Source: UBA6544 sp049601975 (GTDB lineage: Bacteria; Pseudomonadota; Alphaproteobacteria; UBA8366). Taken from it: 47,402 nt of DNA. Where the stretch lies: assembly GCA_049601975.1 (NCBI GenBank), contig JBMYRC010000013.1, positions 1-47,402 on the forward strand, in the 5' to 3' direction. Shown here piece by piece: positions 8,863 to 17,765 of this stretch (position 1 is its first letter; every line of letters starts with the position of its first letter). Below the pieces are notes generated by a model. It was not told where the DNA came from. It saw nothing but the letters and a program-made list of their open reading frames with translations, and did no database searches. Position numbers and translations under genes: made by a program.

Positions 8863-10119
8863 ATGAGCGAGCAACAATCATCAGAGCCGAAATCCATCGT
8901 GGTTATCGGCGCGGGTATCGTCGGGATCGGCGCGGCGCTTTATCTGCAGCGTGACGGCCACAAAGTGACGGTGCTCGATCCGCGCGGGGTCGGGGAAGCG
9001 GCGTCCTTTGGCAATGCGGGTACGATCGCACTGACATCCTGCGTGCCGACCGCGCGCCCGGATATTCTGAGGCGAGTGCCGAAAATGTTGATGGATCCGA
9101 CCGGTCCTTTGAGCATCCGCTGGTCTTACTTGCCGCAACTGACGCCTTGGCTGATCGATCTGATCCGCAACAGCACGGCGGAGAAGATACGCGCGAATGC
9201 GCAGGCCAAGACCGACCTCCTGAATCTAGCGCTCGCGCCGTACAACGAATTGATAGCTGAGGCGGAAGCTGAATCGATGGTCTACCGCAACGGCATTCTC
9301 CAGGTCTACGAAAGTGACGTGAGTTTTAACAACAGTGCTCGCGAGCGGGAATTGATGCAGGCGTGCGGGCATAAGATCGACATTCTGCCGGGTGAGGAAA
9401 TTCGCCAGATGGAGCCCGCTTTCGGCATCGATTTCAAACACGCGGTCTATATCGAAAATCACGCTATGATCCGCCATCCGGGCGACCTCACGAAACGCTT
9501 CGCCGGATTGTTCGAGCAAAAGGGCGGTACTTTCCAGCAAGAGCAAGTCACCGGTCTCGGTAAGGATGGCGCCACGTGGTCGGTATCCACAGACAAGGGC
9601 TCGCACGCTGCTGACCGGGTGATCGTCGCGGCGGGTGCATGGTCGCGCCAGATCGCGCGTATGCTGGGTAAGCGCATGCTGCTGGATGCGGAGCGGGGAT
9701 ATCATGTCATGTTGCCGCAACCGGAGCCGACGCTGAGGCGGCCGGTATTGCTCGGCGATCATTCCGTATTCCTATTGCCGATGGAGCATGGTTTGCGGGT
9801 GACGAGCGGTGTCGAACTCGGTGGTGTTGAGTTACCGCCGGATTATCGCCGAATCCGCGCGATGATCCCGTTTGCCAAACGCGTTTTGCCGCAATTGGAC
9901 CCGCGCGAAATGTCGAACTGGATGGGCTTTCGACCATCCACCCCGGATACGCGCCCGATTCTCGGTGAAATGACTGGAGCGGAAGGGGTCTATTTTGCCT
10001 CTGGCGGATCACATGTCGGCATGACGCTAGGGCCGGTAATGGGGCGGATCACCGCTGATCTTGTTGCGGGGCGGGACCCCGGTATCGATCTCGACCCTTA
10101 TCGCCCGGACCGCTGGTAG
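8863..10119 (+). CDS. DadA-like FAD-dependent amino-acid oxidoreductase (copy 2)
   Basis: Second copy of the tandem DadA-like pair, 418 aa. It has the nucleotide-binding motif VIGAGIVGIGAALYL near residues 15-29 and the C-terminal GGSHVGMTLGPVMGRI. Both copies end almost identically (PYRPNRW and PYRPDRW). The middle region (about 110-200), where substrate specificity usually lies in this family, differs much more than the ends, so the copies probably act on different substrates. The start ATG has an AAGGAAAG ribosome site in the short gap after copy 1. Same orientation and spacing argue for one transcript with the upstream peptidase. Confidence 0.9.
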   Translation: MSEQQSSEPKSIVVIGAGIVGIGAALYLQRDGHKVTVLDPRGVGEAASFGNAGTIALTSCVPTARPDILRRVPKMLMDPTGPLSIRWSYLPQLTPWLIDLIRNSTAEKIRANAQAKTDLLNLALAPYNELIAEAEAESMVYRNGILQVYESDVSFNNSARERELMQACGHKIDILPGEEIRQMEPAFGIDFKHAVYIENHAMIRHPGDLTKRFAGLFEQKGGTFQQEQVTGLGKDGATWSVSTDKGSHAADRVIVAAGAWSRQIARMLGKRMLLDAERGYHVMLPQPEPTLRRPVLLGDHSVFLLPMEHGLRVTSGVELGGVELPPDYRRIRAMIPFAKRVLPQLDPREMSNWMGFRPSTPDTRPILGEMTGAEGVYFASGGSHVGMTLGPVMGRITADLVAGRDPGIDLDPYRPDRW

Positions 10120-10144
10120 GGATGGGTAAGGGGCTCAACGCCTA

Positions 10145-11482
10145 ATGTCGGATTCCGAAGACAATACGCTTGGACGGCGTGCCCGGCGATACGCGCGTGT
10201 CGGCGGTGCGGTCGGTGGGTTGGCGGCGCGGTTCGTCGGGTCGCGTTATCTGGGTCTTGGCCTTGATAAGGAGAAGCACGCGGGGGAGCTGACAGCGGCG
10301 CTCGGCGGCCTGAAAGGACCGTTGATGAAAGTGGCGCAATTGATGGCCACGATCCCTGATGCTTTGCCGGATGAATACGTCCAAGAACTGAAACAGCTGC
10401 AGTCCGACGCACCGTCGATGGGATGGCCCTTCGTGCGGCGGCGGATGGCGGCGGAACTCGGTGGCGATTGGCGCCGTCGCTTCGCTGAATTCGAGCGCGA
10501 AGCCGCTCATGCCGCCTCGCTCGGTCAGGTCCACCGCGCCGCGGGGCACGACGGCGCCCAACTAGCCTGCAAACTTCAATATCCCGATATGTCGGCCGCC
10601 GTCGAAGCCGATCTCACGCAACTCGATTTGGTGTTTCGCATTTACGCCCGGACGGACAAAGCTATCGACACCAGCAACATCCATGCAGAAATTTCCGCCC
10701 GACTGAGAGAGGAGCTCGACTACGAACTCGAAGGCAAACATATGGCGCTTTACCGCGCGATGTTGGCAGCGGAGTCAGGCGTGCATGTGCCGGAACGTGT
10801 CGCCGAGCTCTCGAGCGACCGGCTTCTGACCATGAGCTGGCTCGATGGTGCGCCTTTGATGTCGTTTGCCGAAGCGCCGCTGGAAGCCCGCAATGCGGTT
10901 GCGGCAAATATGTTCCGGGCCTGGTATGTGCCCTTCTACGAATACGCGGTGATCCATGGGGACCCGCATCTCGGCAATTACAGCGTGCGTGACGACCATG
11001 CGATCAATTTGATGGATTTCGGTTGCGTGCGGGTCTTCGAACCGTCCTTTGTACGTGGCGTCATCGACCTCTATTACGCGCTGCGTGACTATGACCGGGA
11101 CCGAGCCGCACATGCTTATGAGACTTGGGGGTTTGCGGATATTTCAGATGAGTTGATGGACGTGTTGAATATTTGGGCGGAGTTCGTCTATGCACCCCTG
11201 CTCAAGGACCAAGTCCAGAAAATTCAGGAAAGCGACAGCGGCCTTTACGGGGCCGGCATCGCGAACAAGGTCCATGCGGAACTGCGGAAACTCGGCGGTG
11301 TGCGACCGCCCCGTGAATTTGTATTCATGGATCGCGCCGCCATCGGATTGGGATCCGTTTTCATGCATCTGAAGGCGGAGATAAATTGGCATGAAATGTT
11401 TCACGGTTTGATCGACGATTTCGACGAGACGACACTCGCGGAACGGCAATCTGCCGTGCTAAAAAGCGTCGAGCTTCGCTAA
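10145..11482 (+). CDS. ABC1/UbiB-family atypical kinase-like protein (AarF domain)
   Basis: Protein-kinase-like protein of the UbiB/COQ8 family, linked to ubiquinone synthesis or lipid homeostasis at the membrane. Visible landmarks are the N-terminal KxGQ-type helix, here with Ala for Gly (LMKVAQLMAT), the Ala-rich/QV loop (AASLGQVHRA), the catalytic HGDPHLGNY and the metal-binding LMDFGCVRVF. Length is 445 aa. The Ala in KxGQ is at a position where family work shows substitution can change nucleotide handling; I believe it is shared by an alphaproteobacterial subfamily but cannot verify that here. It starts 25 bp after the second DadA-like gene. It is not beside ubiE or ubiG, so it is probably not the canonical UbiB. 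Confidence 0.9.
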   Translation: MSDSEDNTLGRRARRYARVGGAVGGLAARFVGSRYLGLGLDKEKHAGELTAALGGLKGPLMKVAQLMATIPDALPDEYVQELKQLQSDAPSMGWPFVRRRMAAELGGDWRRRFAEFEREAAHAASLGQVHRAAGHDGAQLACKLQYPDMSAAVEADLTQLDLVFRIYARTDKAIDTSNIHAEISARLREELDYELEGKHMALYRAMLAAESGVHVPERVAELSSDRLLTMSWLDGAPLMSFAEAPLEARNAVAANMFRAWYVPFYEYAVIHGDPHLGNYSVRDDHAINLMDFGCVRVFEPSFVRGVIDLYYALRDYDRDRAAHAYETWGFADISDELMDVLNIWAEFVYAPLLKDQVQKIQESDSGLYGAGIANKVHAELRKLGGVRPPREFVFMDRAAIGLGSVFMHLKAEINWHEMFHGLIDDFDETTLAERQSAVLKSVELR

Positions 11483-11491
11483 CTTACAGAA

Positions 11492-11680
11492 TTAAAAGCA
11501 GACGAAACCCATGCTCATCGTGTCGATGAACATGATGAGATAGGAATCCGCGATTTGCCGGAACAAGCCGAAGCCTGCCGCGCGGGCACTTTCCGAGAAG
11601 ATCGCCGTCATCATGATCGCCAGCAAGACGCCGATAACAGTAATTTCTGCGGTGCGTAATTTGCGTCTAATCCATGTCAT
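11492..11680 (-). CDS. Small hypothetical membrane protein
   Basis: Possible 62-aa protein from the ATG at 11680, convergent with the UbiB-like gene (stop 9 bp away). It has a basic N-terminus (MTWIRRKLR), one clear hydrophobic helix (about residues 13-30) and a second hydrophobic C-terminal stretch, so it would be a small membrane protein. No good ribosome site is visible. It fills most of the otherwise empty 291-bp gap between the UbiB-like and TPR genes. I do not recognise a family. It may be a chance ORF; comparison with neighbours in related genomes would settle it. Confidence 0.35.
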   Translation of the reverse strand: MTWIRRKLRTAEITVIGVLLAIMMTAIFSESARAAGFGLFRQIADSYLIMFIDTMSMGFVCF

Positions 11681-11773
11681 CCCGGAAGTGTCGCATGAAT
11701 TCACCGAACCTTCAATTCTGCTGCCGTGACACCTCGCGGAGCGGCTGATAGGTTCGCCGCCGGAGGTTCCCAA

Positions 11774-13138
11774 ATGCTTGAACGGCAGCTCGATAAAGCG
11801 GAAGAAGAGTTCATTGCCGGCCGCTTGGATGCGGTCGCCGATATTTGCGGTGAAATGATTGCTACCGATCCGCAATGCCATCAGGCCTATTATCTGCTAG
11901 GCCGGACTTGCGTCACCTTGGGGAAGAGCGAACAGGCCTTAGAGTTGATCGCCCGCGCCGCTGAGATCGCGCCGGATGCAGCGCCCTATCACACCGAACT
12001 CGGCAATGTACTTGCGATGGAAGAGCAGTTCGAGGAAGCCGCTGACGCTTATCGCCGCGCGACGGAACTGGCCCCGGATTTCATCGACCCCCATGTCAAT
12101 TTAGGCGCGGTTCTGCAGTTGCTAGGCCGCTACGCGGAAGCGGTGGAGATTTATCGCAAGAGCACCGAATTGGCGCCAGAGGCAGCGATGCTCGTCTTCA
12201 ACATGGCCGAAGCGCAGCGCGCGATGGGCCAAGGAGAAGCATCGCTAGACGCATACCGGCAAGCGGTGACGCTGGAGCCTGGTTGGGCGGTGTTGCATGC
12301 GAAGCTTGGCGAGGCCTTGGCCGATCATGGCGTTCCCGCTGAAGCGGTTGAATGTTGCCGCCGGGCGGTTGGGTTAGCGCCCGAGGAAGCGGATCATCAT
12401 ATTGCGCTTGCCCGTGCTCTGCTCTCCGCCGGCGAGGCGCGCAGTGCTCTCTCCACTTGCGATGCATATATGGCGTCGCACCCTTATCACAGCGGGCTTG
12501 TCGCTTGCCGCGCATTGCTGCTCAACGAGACAGGCTCGCGGCCCGCGGCGGAACGATTGTTGGGGCTAGAGGGCCTCGTTCAGTGCGTTGATGTTGCTGT
12601 TCCCACCGCGTTTGGCACGATTGAAGCCTTCAATGGCGCCCTATCGGAAGAAGTAGATCAACGTTTCGAGCCGGAATATGACCCTGATCGGCAGGTGACC
12701 CGGAACGGAAAACAATCGACGTCGTTGTTCTTTCGACCGGGGCCAGGGGTCGCACTCTTGATGGAGCGTATCGACGAGGCTGTCCGCGCTTATATTGGCG
12801 ACCTTCCAGACGATCTCAATCACCCGCTGATTGGACATATTCCCGATCGATGGCGTCTTTCCGGTTGGTCGGTAACGCTTGAGCCGCACGGATTTCAATC
12901 CGCTCATATTGGTGTCGAAGGCTGGCTGGGTGGCCTCTATGCGGTCGAGGCGGGAGACGGGATCGTTGAGTTTGGTGCGCCGCCGGAGAATTGGGCCTGT
13001 AATGTCGCGCCGCCGCTCAAATCGTTTGAGCCGGCAAACGGCCAATTGATGCTATTCCCGTCCTATGTATATCGACGTCTCCCCGCCACTGGTGGGACGC
13101 GGTGCTATATTGCGTTCGAAATTGTAGCTGAGGGGTAG
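11774..13138 (+). CDS. TPR-repeat protein with C-terminal putative 2OG-Fe(II) oxygenase-like domain
   Basis: 454-aa protein from the ATG at 11774, which has CGGAGG eight bases upstream; the longer in-frame start at 11726 is less likely. Residues about 15-270 are TPR repeats with typical spacing (A-Y/LG-A-P patterns such as HTELGNVLAMEEQFEEAADAY). The last 170 residues resemble the putative 2OG-Fe(II) oxygenase domain found after TPRs in other proteobacteria (GWSVTLEPHGFQ, GWLGGLYAV, MLFPSYVYRRLP). Key residues look changed: the usual HxH gives only AHIG, and the distal His after FPSY is Arg. The domain may therefore not bind iron. A cupin gene follows after 4 bp, so the two are probably co-expressed. 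Confidence 0.85.
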   Translation: MLERQLDKAEEEFIAGRLDAVADICGEMIATDPQCHQAYYLLGRTCVTLGKSEQALELIARAAEIAPDAAPYHTELGNVLAMEEQFEEAADAYRRATELAPDFIDPHVNLGAVLQLLGRYAEAVEIYRKSTELAPEAAMLVFNMAEAQRAMGQGEASLDAYRQAVTLEPGWAVLHAKLGEALADHGVPAEAVECCRRAVGLAPEEADHHIALARALLSAGEARSALSTCDAYMASHPYHSGLVACRALLLNETGSRPAAERLLGLEGLVQCVDVAVPTAFGTIEAFNGALSEEVDQRFEPEYDPDRQVTRNGKQSTSLFFRPGPGVALLMERIDEAVRAYIGDLPDDLNHPLIGHIPDRWRLSGWSVTLEPHGFQSAHIGVEGWLGGLYAVEAGDGIVEFGAPPENWACNVAPPLKSFEPANGQLMLFPSYVYRRLPATGGTRCYIAFEIVAEG

Positions 13139-13142
13139 AACA

Positions 13143-13445
13143 ATGAGTGATGGAGCATTGGCGGCCGTTCCGACCGTACAATTGGATACGGACCGTGTGA
13201 AAGTGACCGAATGGCGATTTGCACCAGGTGCGGCGACCGGCTGGCACCGTCATGAGTACGACTATGTGGTGGTGCCAATGACGACCGGGAAATTGCTTTT
13301 GAAGGATACTGACGGCGAGCATTACGCGGAACTCACGGCCGGGGTATCTTACGGCCGCGAGGTTGGGGTGGAGCACGATGTTATCAATGCCAACGACTAC
13401 GAATTCGTCTTCGTTGAAGTGGAAATGAAGCCGATATCGAACTAA
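13143..13445 (+). CDS. Small cupin-domain protein
   Basis: 100-aa single-domain cupin. The first cupin motif is visible as GAATGWHRHEYDYVVVPMTTG, with metal-ligand candidates His38 and His40 and a carboxylate (Glu41); the second motif around GVEHDVINANDYEFVFVE has one His. The beta-barrel would be cytosolic. It begins 4 bp after the TPR gene, which argues for one operon. Function is unknown: small cupins can be isomerases, dioxygenases or ligand binders. Confidence 0.85.
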   Translation: MSDGALAAVPTVQLDTDRVKVTEWRFAPGAATGWHRHEYDYVVVPMTTGKLLLKDTDGEHYAELTAGVSYGREVGVEHDVINANDYEFVFVEVEMKPISN

Positions 13446-13511
13446 TTTGAGTTCTCTCGCGGTTGGTGCAAAACCGACGCGACCAATCAACGCACGTAAA
13501 TTTGTACGGGG

Positions 13512-13565
13512 GGCGCTTGGCAAGCCCTTCGCTTGCTGGCAATTTGCCTGCGATACTGGAGCGCC
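13512..13565 (+). promoter_or_regulatory. Foldable leader (three-way junction) before pntAA
   Basis: The 54 bases can close as a three-way junction. The outer stem GGCGCT (13512-13517) pairs with AGCGCC (13560-13565). The first inner hairpin is GCAAGC (13520-13525), loop CCTTC, GCTTGC (13531-13536), a perfect 6 bp. The second is GGCAA (13538-13542) with TTGCC (13544-13548), which leaves a very tight loop unless the inner pair opens. It ends 25 bases before the pntAA start codon, so it would be in the 5' untranslated leader. No known riboswitch class was recognised. The fold is read by eye, without energy calculation. Confidence 0.4.
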
Positions 13566-13589
13566 AGGCCACGAAGGGGATTGAAGTAT

Positions 13590-14819
13590 ATGAAAATCGC
13601 CATCCTAAAGGAACGGCGGGCTCATGAAGCGCGTGTCGCGGCCTCTGCCGAGACCGTCAAGAAATTCGTCGATCTAGGCGTAGACGTCACCGTTGAAAAA
13701 GGAGCGGGCCAAGGCTCCAGCATTCCGGATGCGGAATTCAAGGCTGCGGGCGCTTCTATCGCCGCTTCCGCTGTTGCTGCGTTGAATGGCGCGGATTTAG
13801 TGCTGAAAGTGCAGCGGCCGATGATTGCCGGCGAAAAGCAGGACGAGTTGGCAGCCTTCAAAAGCGGACAGGCTTTGGTCTGTCAAATGAATGCGTTGAG
13901 CGATGCCGATTTCGTTGCCGCGATGGCGAGCGCTGGCGTGACGGGGTTCGCCATGGAATTGATGCCGCGGATCAGCCGCGCGCAATCCATGGACGTTCTA
14001 TCCTCGCAATCGAATTTGTCCGGATATAAGGCGGTCCTGGACGCGGCCTCGGAGTTCGGCCGCGCCTTTCCAATGATGATGACCGCCGCCGGAACAGTAC
14101 CGCCGGCGCGGGTCCTGGTCATGGGAGCGGGTGTAGCCGGTTTGCAGGCGATCGCGACGGCGCGGCGTCTGGGTGCCGTGGTGTCCGCCACTGATGTGCG
14201 CCCCGCGACCAAAGAACAAGTTGAATCCCTGGGTGCGACATTCGTTGCCGTACAAGATGAAGAATTCGAGCAGGCTCAGACGGCGGGTGGCTACGCCAAG
14301 GAAATGAGCAGCGCCTATAAGGAAAAACAAGCGGCGTTGATTGCGGAAACGTTGGCGAAACAAGACATTGTGATTTGCACCGCCCTTATTCCCGGGCGTC
14401 CGGCACCCGAGCTCATCAGCGCCGAGATGGTCGCGTCCATGAAGCAGGGTTCGGTAATCGTTGATTTGGCAGTCGAATCTGGTGGCAACTGCGCTTTGTC
14501 GCAGATCGACAAAGTGGTGCAGAAGAACGGCGTGAAGATCGTCGGTCACGCGAACACGCCGAGCCGCATCGCAACCGATACCAGCAGATTGTTCGCCAAG
14601 AACTTGTTGAATTTTCTAACGCCGCTGATCGATAAGGAAAGCGGTGGCTTCAATATAGACATGGAGGACGAGACGGTTGCGGGTACGCTGGTGACCCGTA
14701 ATGGTGAAATCGTTCATCCATTGCTTACAGACCAATCAAAACCGGCGGCCGAAGCGCCGACTGCCGAAGAAGCGCCGGATGAGCCGGAGGCGGATGAAGT
14801 TGCGGCATCTGCCGACTAA
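13590..14819 (+). CDS. pntAA: NAD(P) transhydrogenase subunit alpha 1 (PntAA)
   Basis: NAD(H)-binding domain I of proton-translocating transhydrogenase, which makes NADPH from NADH using the proton gradient. The start ATG at 13590 gives the standard family N-terminus MKIAILKER with an AAGGGG site upstream; the longer frame from 13533 runs through the leader. Family landmarks are visible: the Rossmann motif VLVMGAGVAGLQAIATA, and the mobile-loop region around RISRAQSMDVLSSQSN. Length is 409 aa with an acidic, Ala/Glu/Pro-rich tail of about 25 residues that is probably a linker. The three-gene layout with separate PntAA and PntAB is the typical alphaproteobacterial arrangement. Confidence 0.96.
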   Translation: MKIAILKERRAHEARVAASAETVKKFVDLGVDVTVEKGAGQGSSIPDAEFKAAGASIAASAVAALNGADLVLKVQRPMIAGEKQDELAAFKSGQALVCQMNALSDADFVAAMASAGVTGFAMELMPRISRAQSMDVLSSQSNLSGYKAVLDAASEFGRAFPMMMTAAGTVPPARVLVMGAGVAGLQAIATARRLGAVVSATDVRPATKEQVESLGATFVAVQDEEFEQAQTAGGYAKEMSSAYKEKQAALIAETLAKQDIVICTALIPGRPAPELISAEMVASMKQGSVIVDLAVESGGNCALSQIDKVVQKNGVKIVGHANTPSRIATDTSRLFAKNLLNFLTPLIDKESGGFNIDMEDETVAGTLVTRNGEIVHPLLTDQSKPAAEAPTAEEAPDEPEADEVAASAD

Positions 14820-14837
14820 CCTGAGGGATATCGATTG

Positions 14838-15245
14838 ATGGAATCGGAAAAGCTGGTCGAGAGCGCGGAAGCGCTCGCCAATTCGGCTCGCGCACTCGCC
14901 CAACAGGCGGAAGGGGTCCTGAGCCAGGCGACCCAAGTCGTTGTCAGTCAAAGCGACAGTGGCGGCAACGAATTCATCTACCTGTTCGCTGTCTTCGTGT
15001 TGGCGGTGTTTGTTGGTTATTACGTCGTTTGGAACGTCACACCGGCACTGCATTCGCCGTTGATGAGCGTTACCAACGCAATTTCATCTGTCATCATCGT
15101 CGGCGCGCTGATCGCCGTTGGACCCGCCGGTGTTAATCTCTCCCAAGTGTTGGGGTTCGTCGCGGTCATCCTGGCCTCAATCAATATTTTCGGTGGGTTT
15201 ATCGTGACCCAACGCATGCTCCGCATGTACCGGAAGAAGAAATAG
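14838..15245 (+). CDS. pntAB: NAD(P) transhydrogenase subunit alpha 2 (PntAB)
   Basis: 135-aa membrane subunit (part of domain II) of the transhydrogenase. A soluble, coiled-coil-like N-terminus (about 1-40) is followed by three to four hydrophobic helices (FIYLFAVFVLAVFVGYYVVW, then SVIIVGALIAVG, then VLGFVAVILASINIFGG) and a basic end (RMYRKKK). The ATG at 14838 follows GAGGGATA with good spacing, 18 bp after pntAA. Together with the N-terminal membrane helices of PntB it forms the proton channel. Confidence 0.95.
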   Translation: MESEKLVESAEALANSARALAQQAEGVLSQATQVVVSQSDSGGNEFIYLFAVFVLAVFVGYYVVWNVTPALHSPLMSVTNAISSVIIVGALIAVGPAGVNLSQVLGFVAVILASINIFGGFIVTQRMLRMYRKKK

Positions 15246-15255
15246 GGGCGCCGAT

Positions 15256-16644
15256 ATGACCGAAAATATGGCGTCCTTCGCCTATTTAATCTCCAGCGTT
15301 CTGTTCATCATGGCGCTGCGGGGGTTGTCGTCGCCGGAAACCGCGCGCTCGGGCAATGTCTTTGGCATCGTCGGGATGATCATTGCCGTCGGCACCACCC
15401 TCGTGACGCCGGGTGTCGTTAGCTATTGGATGATCTTGCTCGGCGTCTTGATCGGTGGCGGAATCGGTACGTTCATCGCCTGGAAGATCGAAATGACATC
15501 GCTACCGGAGCTGGTAGCGGCCTTCCATAGTCTTGTCGGTTTAGCGGCGGTTTGCGTTGCGGCTGCGGCATTCTTTCAGCCGGCGGCGTACGGCATCGGG
15601 ACTCCCGGTAATATCGGCGTGGCCAGCCTCGTTGAGATGAGCATCGGCACCGCCATTGGTGCCGTCACCTTTACCGGGTCGATTATCGCCTTCGCCAAGC
15701 TTCAAGGCATCATGAGCGGCGCGCCCATAACGTTCCCGGGCCAACATGCGCTGAACGCCCTGCTAGGATTGTTGCTGATTGCCTTGGTTGTCTGGTTCTG
15801 TGATGCCCAATCCGGCGCGTTGTTCTGGAGCATCGCACTCTTGGCGTTTTTGATTGGTGTTCTGATCATCATTCCCATCGGTGGTGCCGATATGCCGGTC
15901 GTCATCTCTATGCTGAACAGCTATTCGGGCTGGGCGGCGTGCGGTATTGGGTTCACGCTTTCCAATATGGCGTTGATTGTTACTGGCGCACTGGTCGGTT
16001 CGTCGGGCGCCATTCTCAGCTACATCATGTGTAAGGGTATGAACCGCTCGTTCTTCAACGTCATTTTGGGCGGTTTTGGTGGCGAGACGGCCGGTCCGGC
16101 CGCGGATATGGGCGATCGTACGGTTCGCTCCGGCAGCGCCGAGGATGCGGCCTTCATCTTGAAGAACGCCGGTAGCGTTATAATCGTACCCGGCTACGGC
16201 ATGGCGGTGGCTCAGGCGCAGCACGCGTTGCGCGAGATGGCCGATCTTCTGAAGAAAGAGGGAATTCGGGTGCGCTATGCCATTCACCCGGTCGCCGGAC
16301 GGATGCCAGGCCATATGAACGTGTTACTGGCGGAGGCGAATGTCTCCTACGATGATGTCGAGGAATTAGACGAGATTAACCGAGACTTCGCTTCGACTGA
16401 CGTCTCCTTTGTCATCGGTGCAAATGACGTGACGAACCCCCTAGCGAAGACCGACCCGACAAGCGCCATTTACGGCATGCCTGTCTTGAACGTGGAAGAA
16501 GCGGGCACGGTGTTGTTTGTAAAACGCTCGATGGGTTCGGGCTATGCGGGGGTCGACAATCCGTTATTCTTCCAGGACAACACCATGATGCTGTTCGCTG
16601 ACGCTAAGGCGATGTGTGAGGATATCGTCAAAGCGCTGGAATAA
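15256..16644 (+). CDS. pntB: NAD(P) transhydrogenase subunit beta (PntB)
   Basis: 462-aa beta subunit with about nine N-terminal membrane helices (residues roughly 1-260) and the NADP(H)-binding domain III at the C-terminus. Domain III is marked by VIIVPGYGMAVAQAQHALRE, HPVAGRMPGHMNVLLAEA and FVIGANDVTNPLA, all typical. It begins 10 bp after pntAB and closes the operon. It binds NADP+ and receives hydride from PntAA. A short region (16645-16713) separates it from the convergent DUF3179 gene and holds no clear terminator. Confidence 0.96.
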   Translation: MTENMASFAYLISSVLFIMALRGLSSPETARSGNVFGIVGMIIAVGTTLVTPGVVSYWMILLGVLIGGGIGTFIAWKIEMTSLPELVAAFHSLVGLAAVCVAAAAFFQPAAYGIGTPGNIGVASLVEMSIGTAIGAVTFTGSIIAFAKLQGIMSGAPITFPGQHALNALLGLLLIALVVWFCDAQSGALFWSIALLAFLIGVLIIIPIGGADMPVVISMLNSYSGWAACGIGFTLSNMALIVTGALVGSSGAILSYIMCKGMNRSFFNVILGGFGGETAGPAADMGDRTVRSGSAEDAAFILKNAGSVIIVPGYGMAVAQAQHALREMADLLKKEGIRVRYAIHPVAGRMPGHMNVLLAEANVSYDDVEELDEINRDFASTDVSFVIGANDVTNPLAKTDPTSAIYGMPVLNVEEAGTVLFVKRSMGSGYAGVDNPLFFQDNTMMLFADAKAMCEDIVKALE

Positions 16645-16713
16645 TCGCTTCCACGCGGCTTCCTAAAATAGCCAGACCCGCGCTAACACGGCGTGCCTTT
16701 TTCCAGATCGGAT

Positions 16714-17703
16714 TTATCGGATGTTTATCTTCCTGTCCGGGAAAAAGACGTGATAGGCAAAGGCGAAGTCCACGAAATAAGGAATATCGACCGGGCCATC
16801 AGGGCCAAATTTTGTGGCTGTGACATTGCCGACATCCCGCCCTTTGGCGATTTCGGGCACGTCGAGCGCCGAGTTTTGCCCCGGCGTCCAATTCAGGGTT
16901 ACGCCATTCGGCAATTTCAATTGCTTCTTCTCCCGCAGGAGCGCCATCGACCAGGCTTGCGATTTATCTTCAAGCGAGACCACCCGTAGCATGGCGGGGA
17001 TGCCTTTTGGCATATCGACAGTCAAAAAATGCGGATAAGGTCCGGCTTGTGTGTCGTAACCGCCATACGGATTGCAGCAATAAGTCTCCATGGAGGCATA
17101 TGCGCCGGTCGGCGTGAGTACTTGGCCTTTCGGAAATCGCTCTTTGAAGTTTCGCCAGGATTCAAGGCGCACCGGCAACGCTTTCAGTTTCGTCCCTGTC
17201 ATCGATCCGACGATGGCTTCGCCGAGGAACTGTTGCCACCAGCTTTCGGTTTGCCGGTCCCACATGACCAAATCGGAGTTCCGCAACTTACCGGTCGTAC
17301 CGAAGTCCAAAACCGTATCGCCAACCCTGCGGTCAAACACCATCGCCGCATTGCATAAGGGGCAGAACGTCACCGTGATCGGAACGCCGCCAAGCTCGTC
17401 GTTATCGATCTCATGTCGCATCAGGATGCGCAGCGGATAGGCCTTCGCCTGGCCGTTGATCGACACGCCGATGACCGGCTCTATCTCGCCCAGTTCATCA
17501 ATCTCCGAGACCGGTTTAAACGTCGGATCGTCAATTGGCGGAATGCCGTCTTTGGGCGGACCACCCGAAAGAATGTCCGTCAGGGGGATAGAATGCTTGG
17601 TGAAGTCCGTCTTGGGCCACTCGTGACGCCAGTAATCCGGGTTGGCCGCCGCTTGGCTTGCCCAAAGACAGAGGAGTGCGATTACGCTGACAATCTGTTT
17701 CAT
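16714..17703 (-). CDS. DUF3179 domain-containing exported protein
   Basis: 329-aa protein with an N-terminal signal peptide (MKQIVSVIALLCLWASQAAA) and a DUF3179 body. Recognisable parts are AYPLRILMRHEIDND, VTFCPLCNAAMVFDRR with its CxxC, and TYCCNPYGGYD. The family has no well-established biochemical role. The ATG at 17703 is chosen because it directly begins the signal peptide; an ATG at 17721 is possible and longer frames run into the VOC gene. It is convergent with pntB and 62 bp downstream of the VOC gene on the same strand. Confidence 0.88.
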   Translation of the reverse strand: MKQIVSVIALLCLWASQAAANPDYWRHEWPKTDFTKHSIPLTDILSGGPPKDGIPPIDDPTFKPVSEIDELGEIEPVIGVSINGQAKAYPLRILMRHEIDNDELGGVPITVTFCPLCNAAMVFDRRVGDTVLDFGTTGKLRNSDLVMWDRQTESWWQQFLGEAIVGSMTGTKLKALPVRLESWRNFKERFPKGQVLTPTGAYASMETYCCNPYGGYDTQAGPYPHFLTVDMPKGIPAMLRVVSLEDKSQAWSMALLREKKQLKLPNGVTLNWTPGQNSALDVPEIAKGRDVGNVTATKFGPDGPVDIPYFVDFAFAYHVFFPDRKINIR

Positions 17704-17765
17704 ATTCAGACTGTCCGACATTCCAGGTTTCAAATGCAATTCAACCCTGTGTGAAGAGGGCGCCG

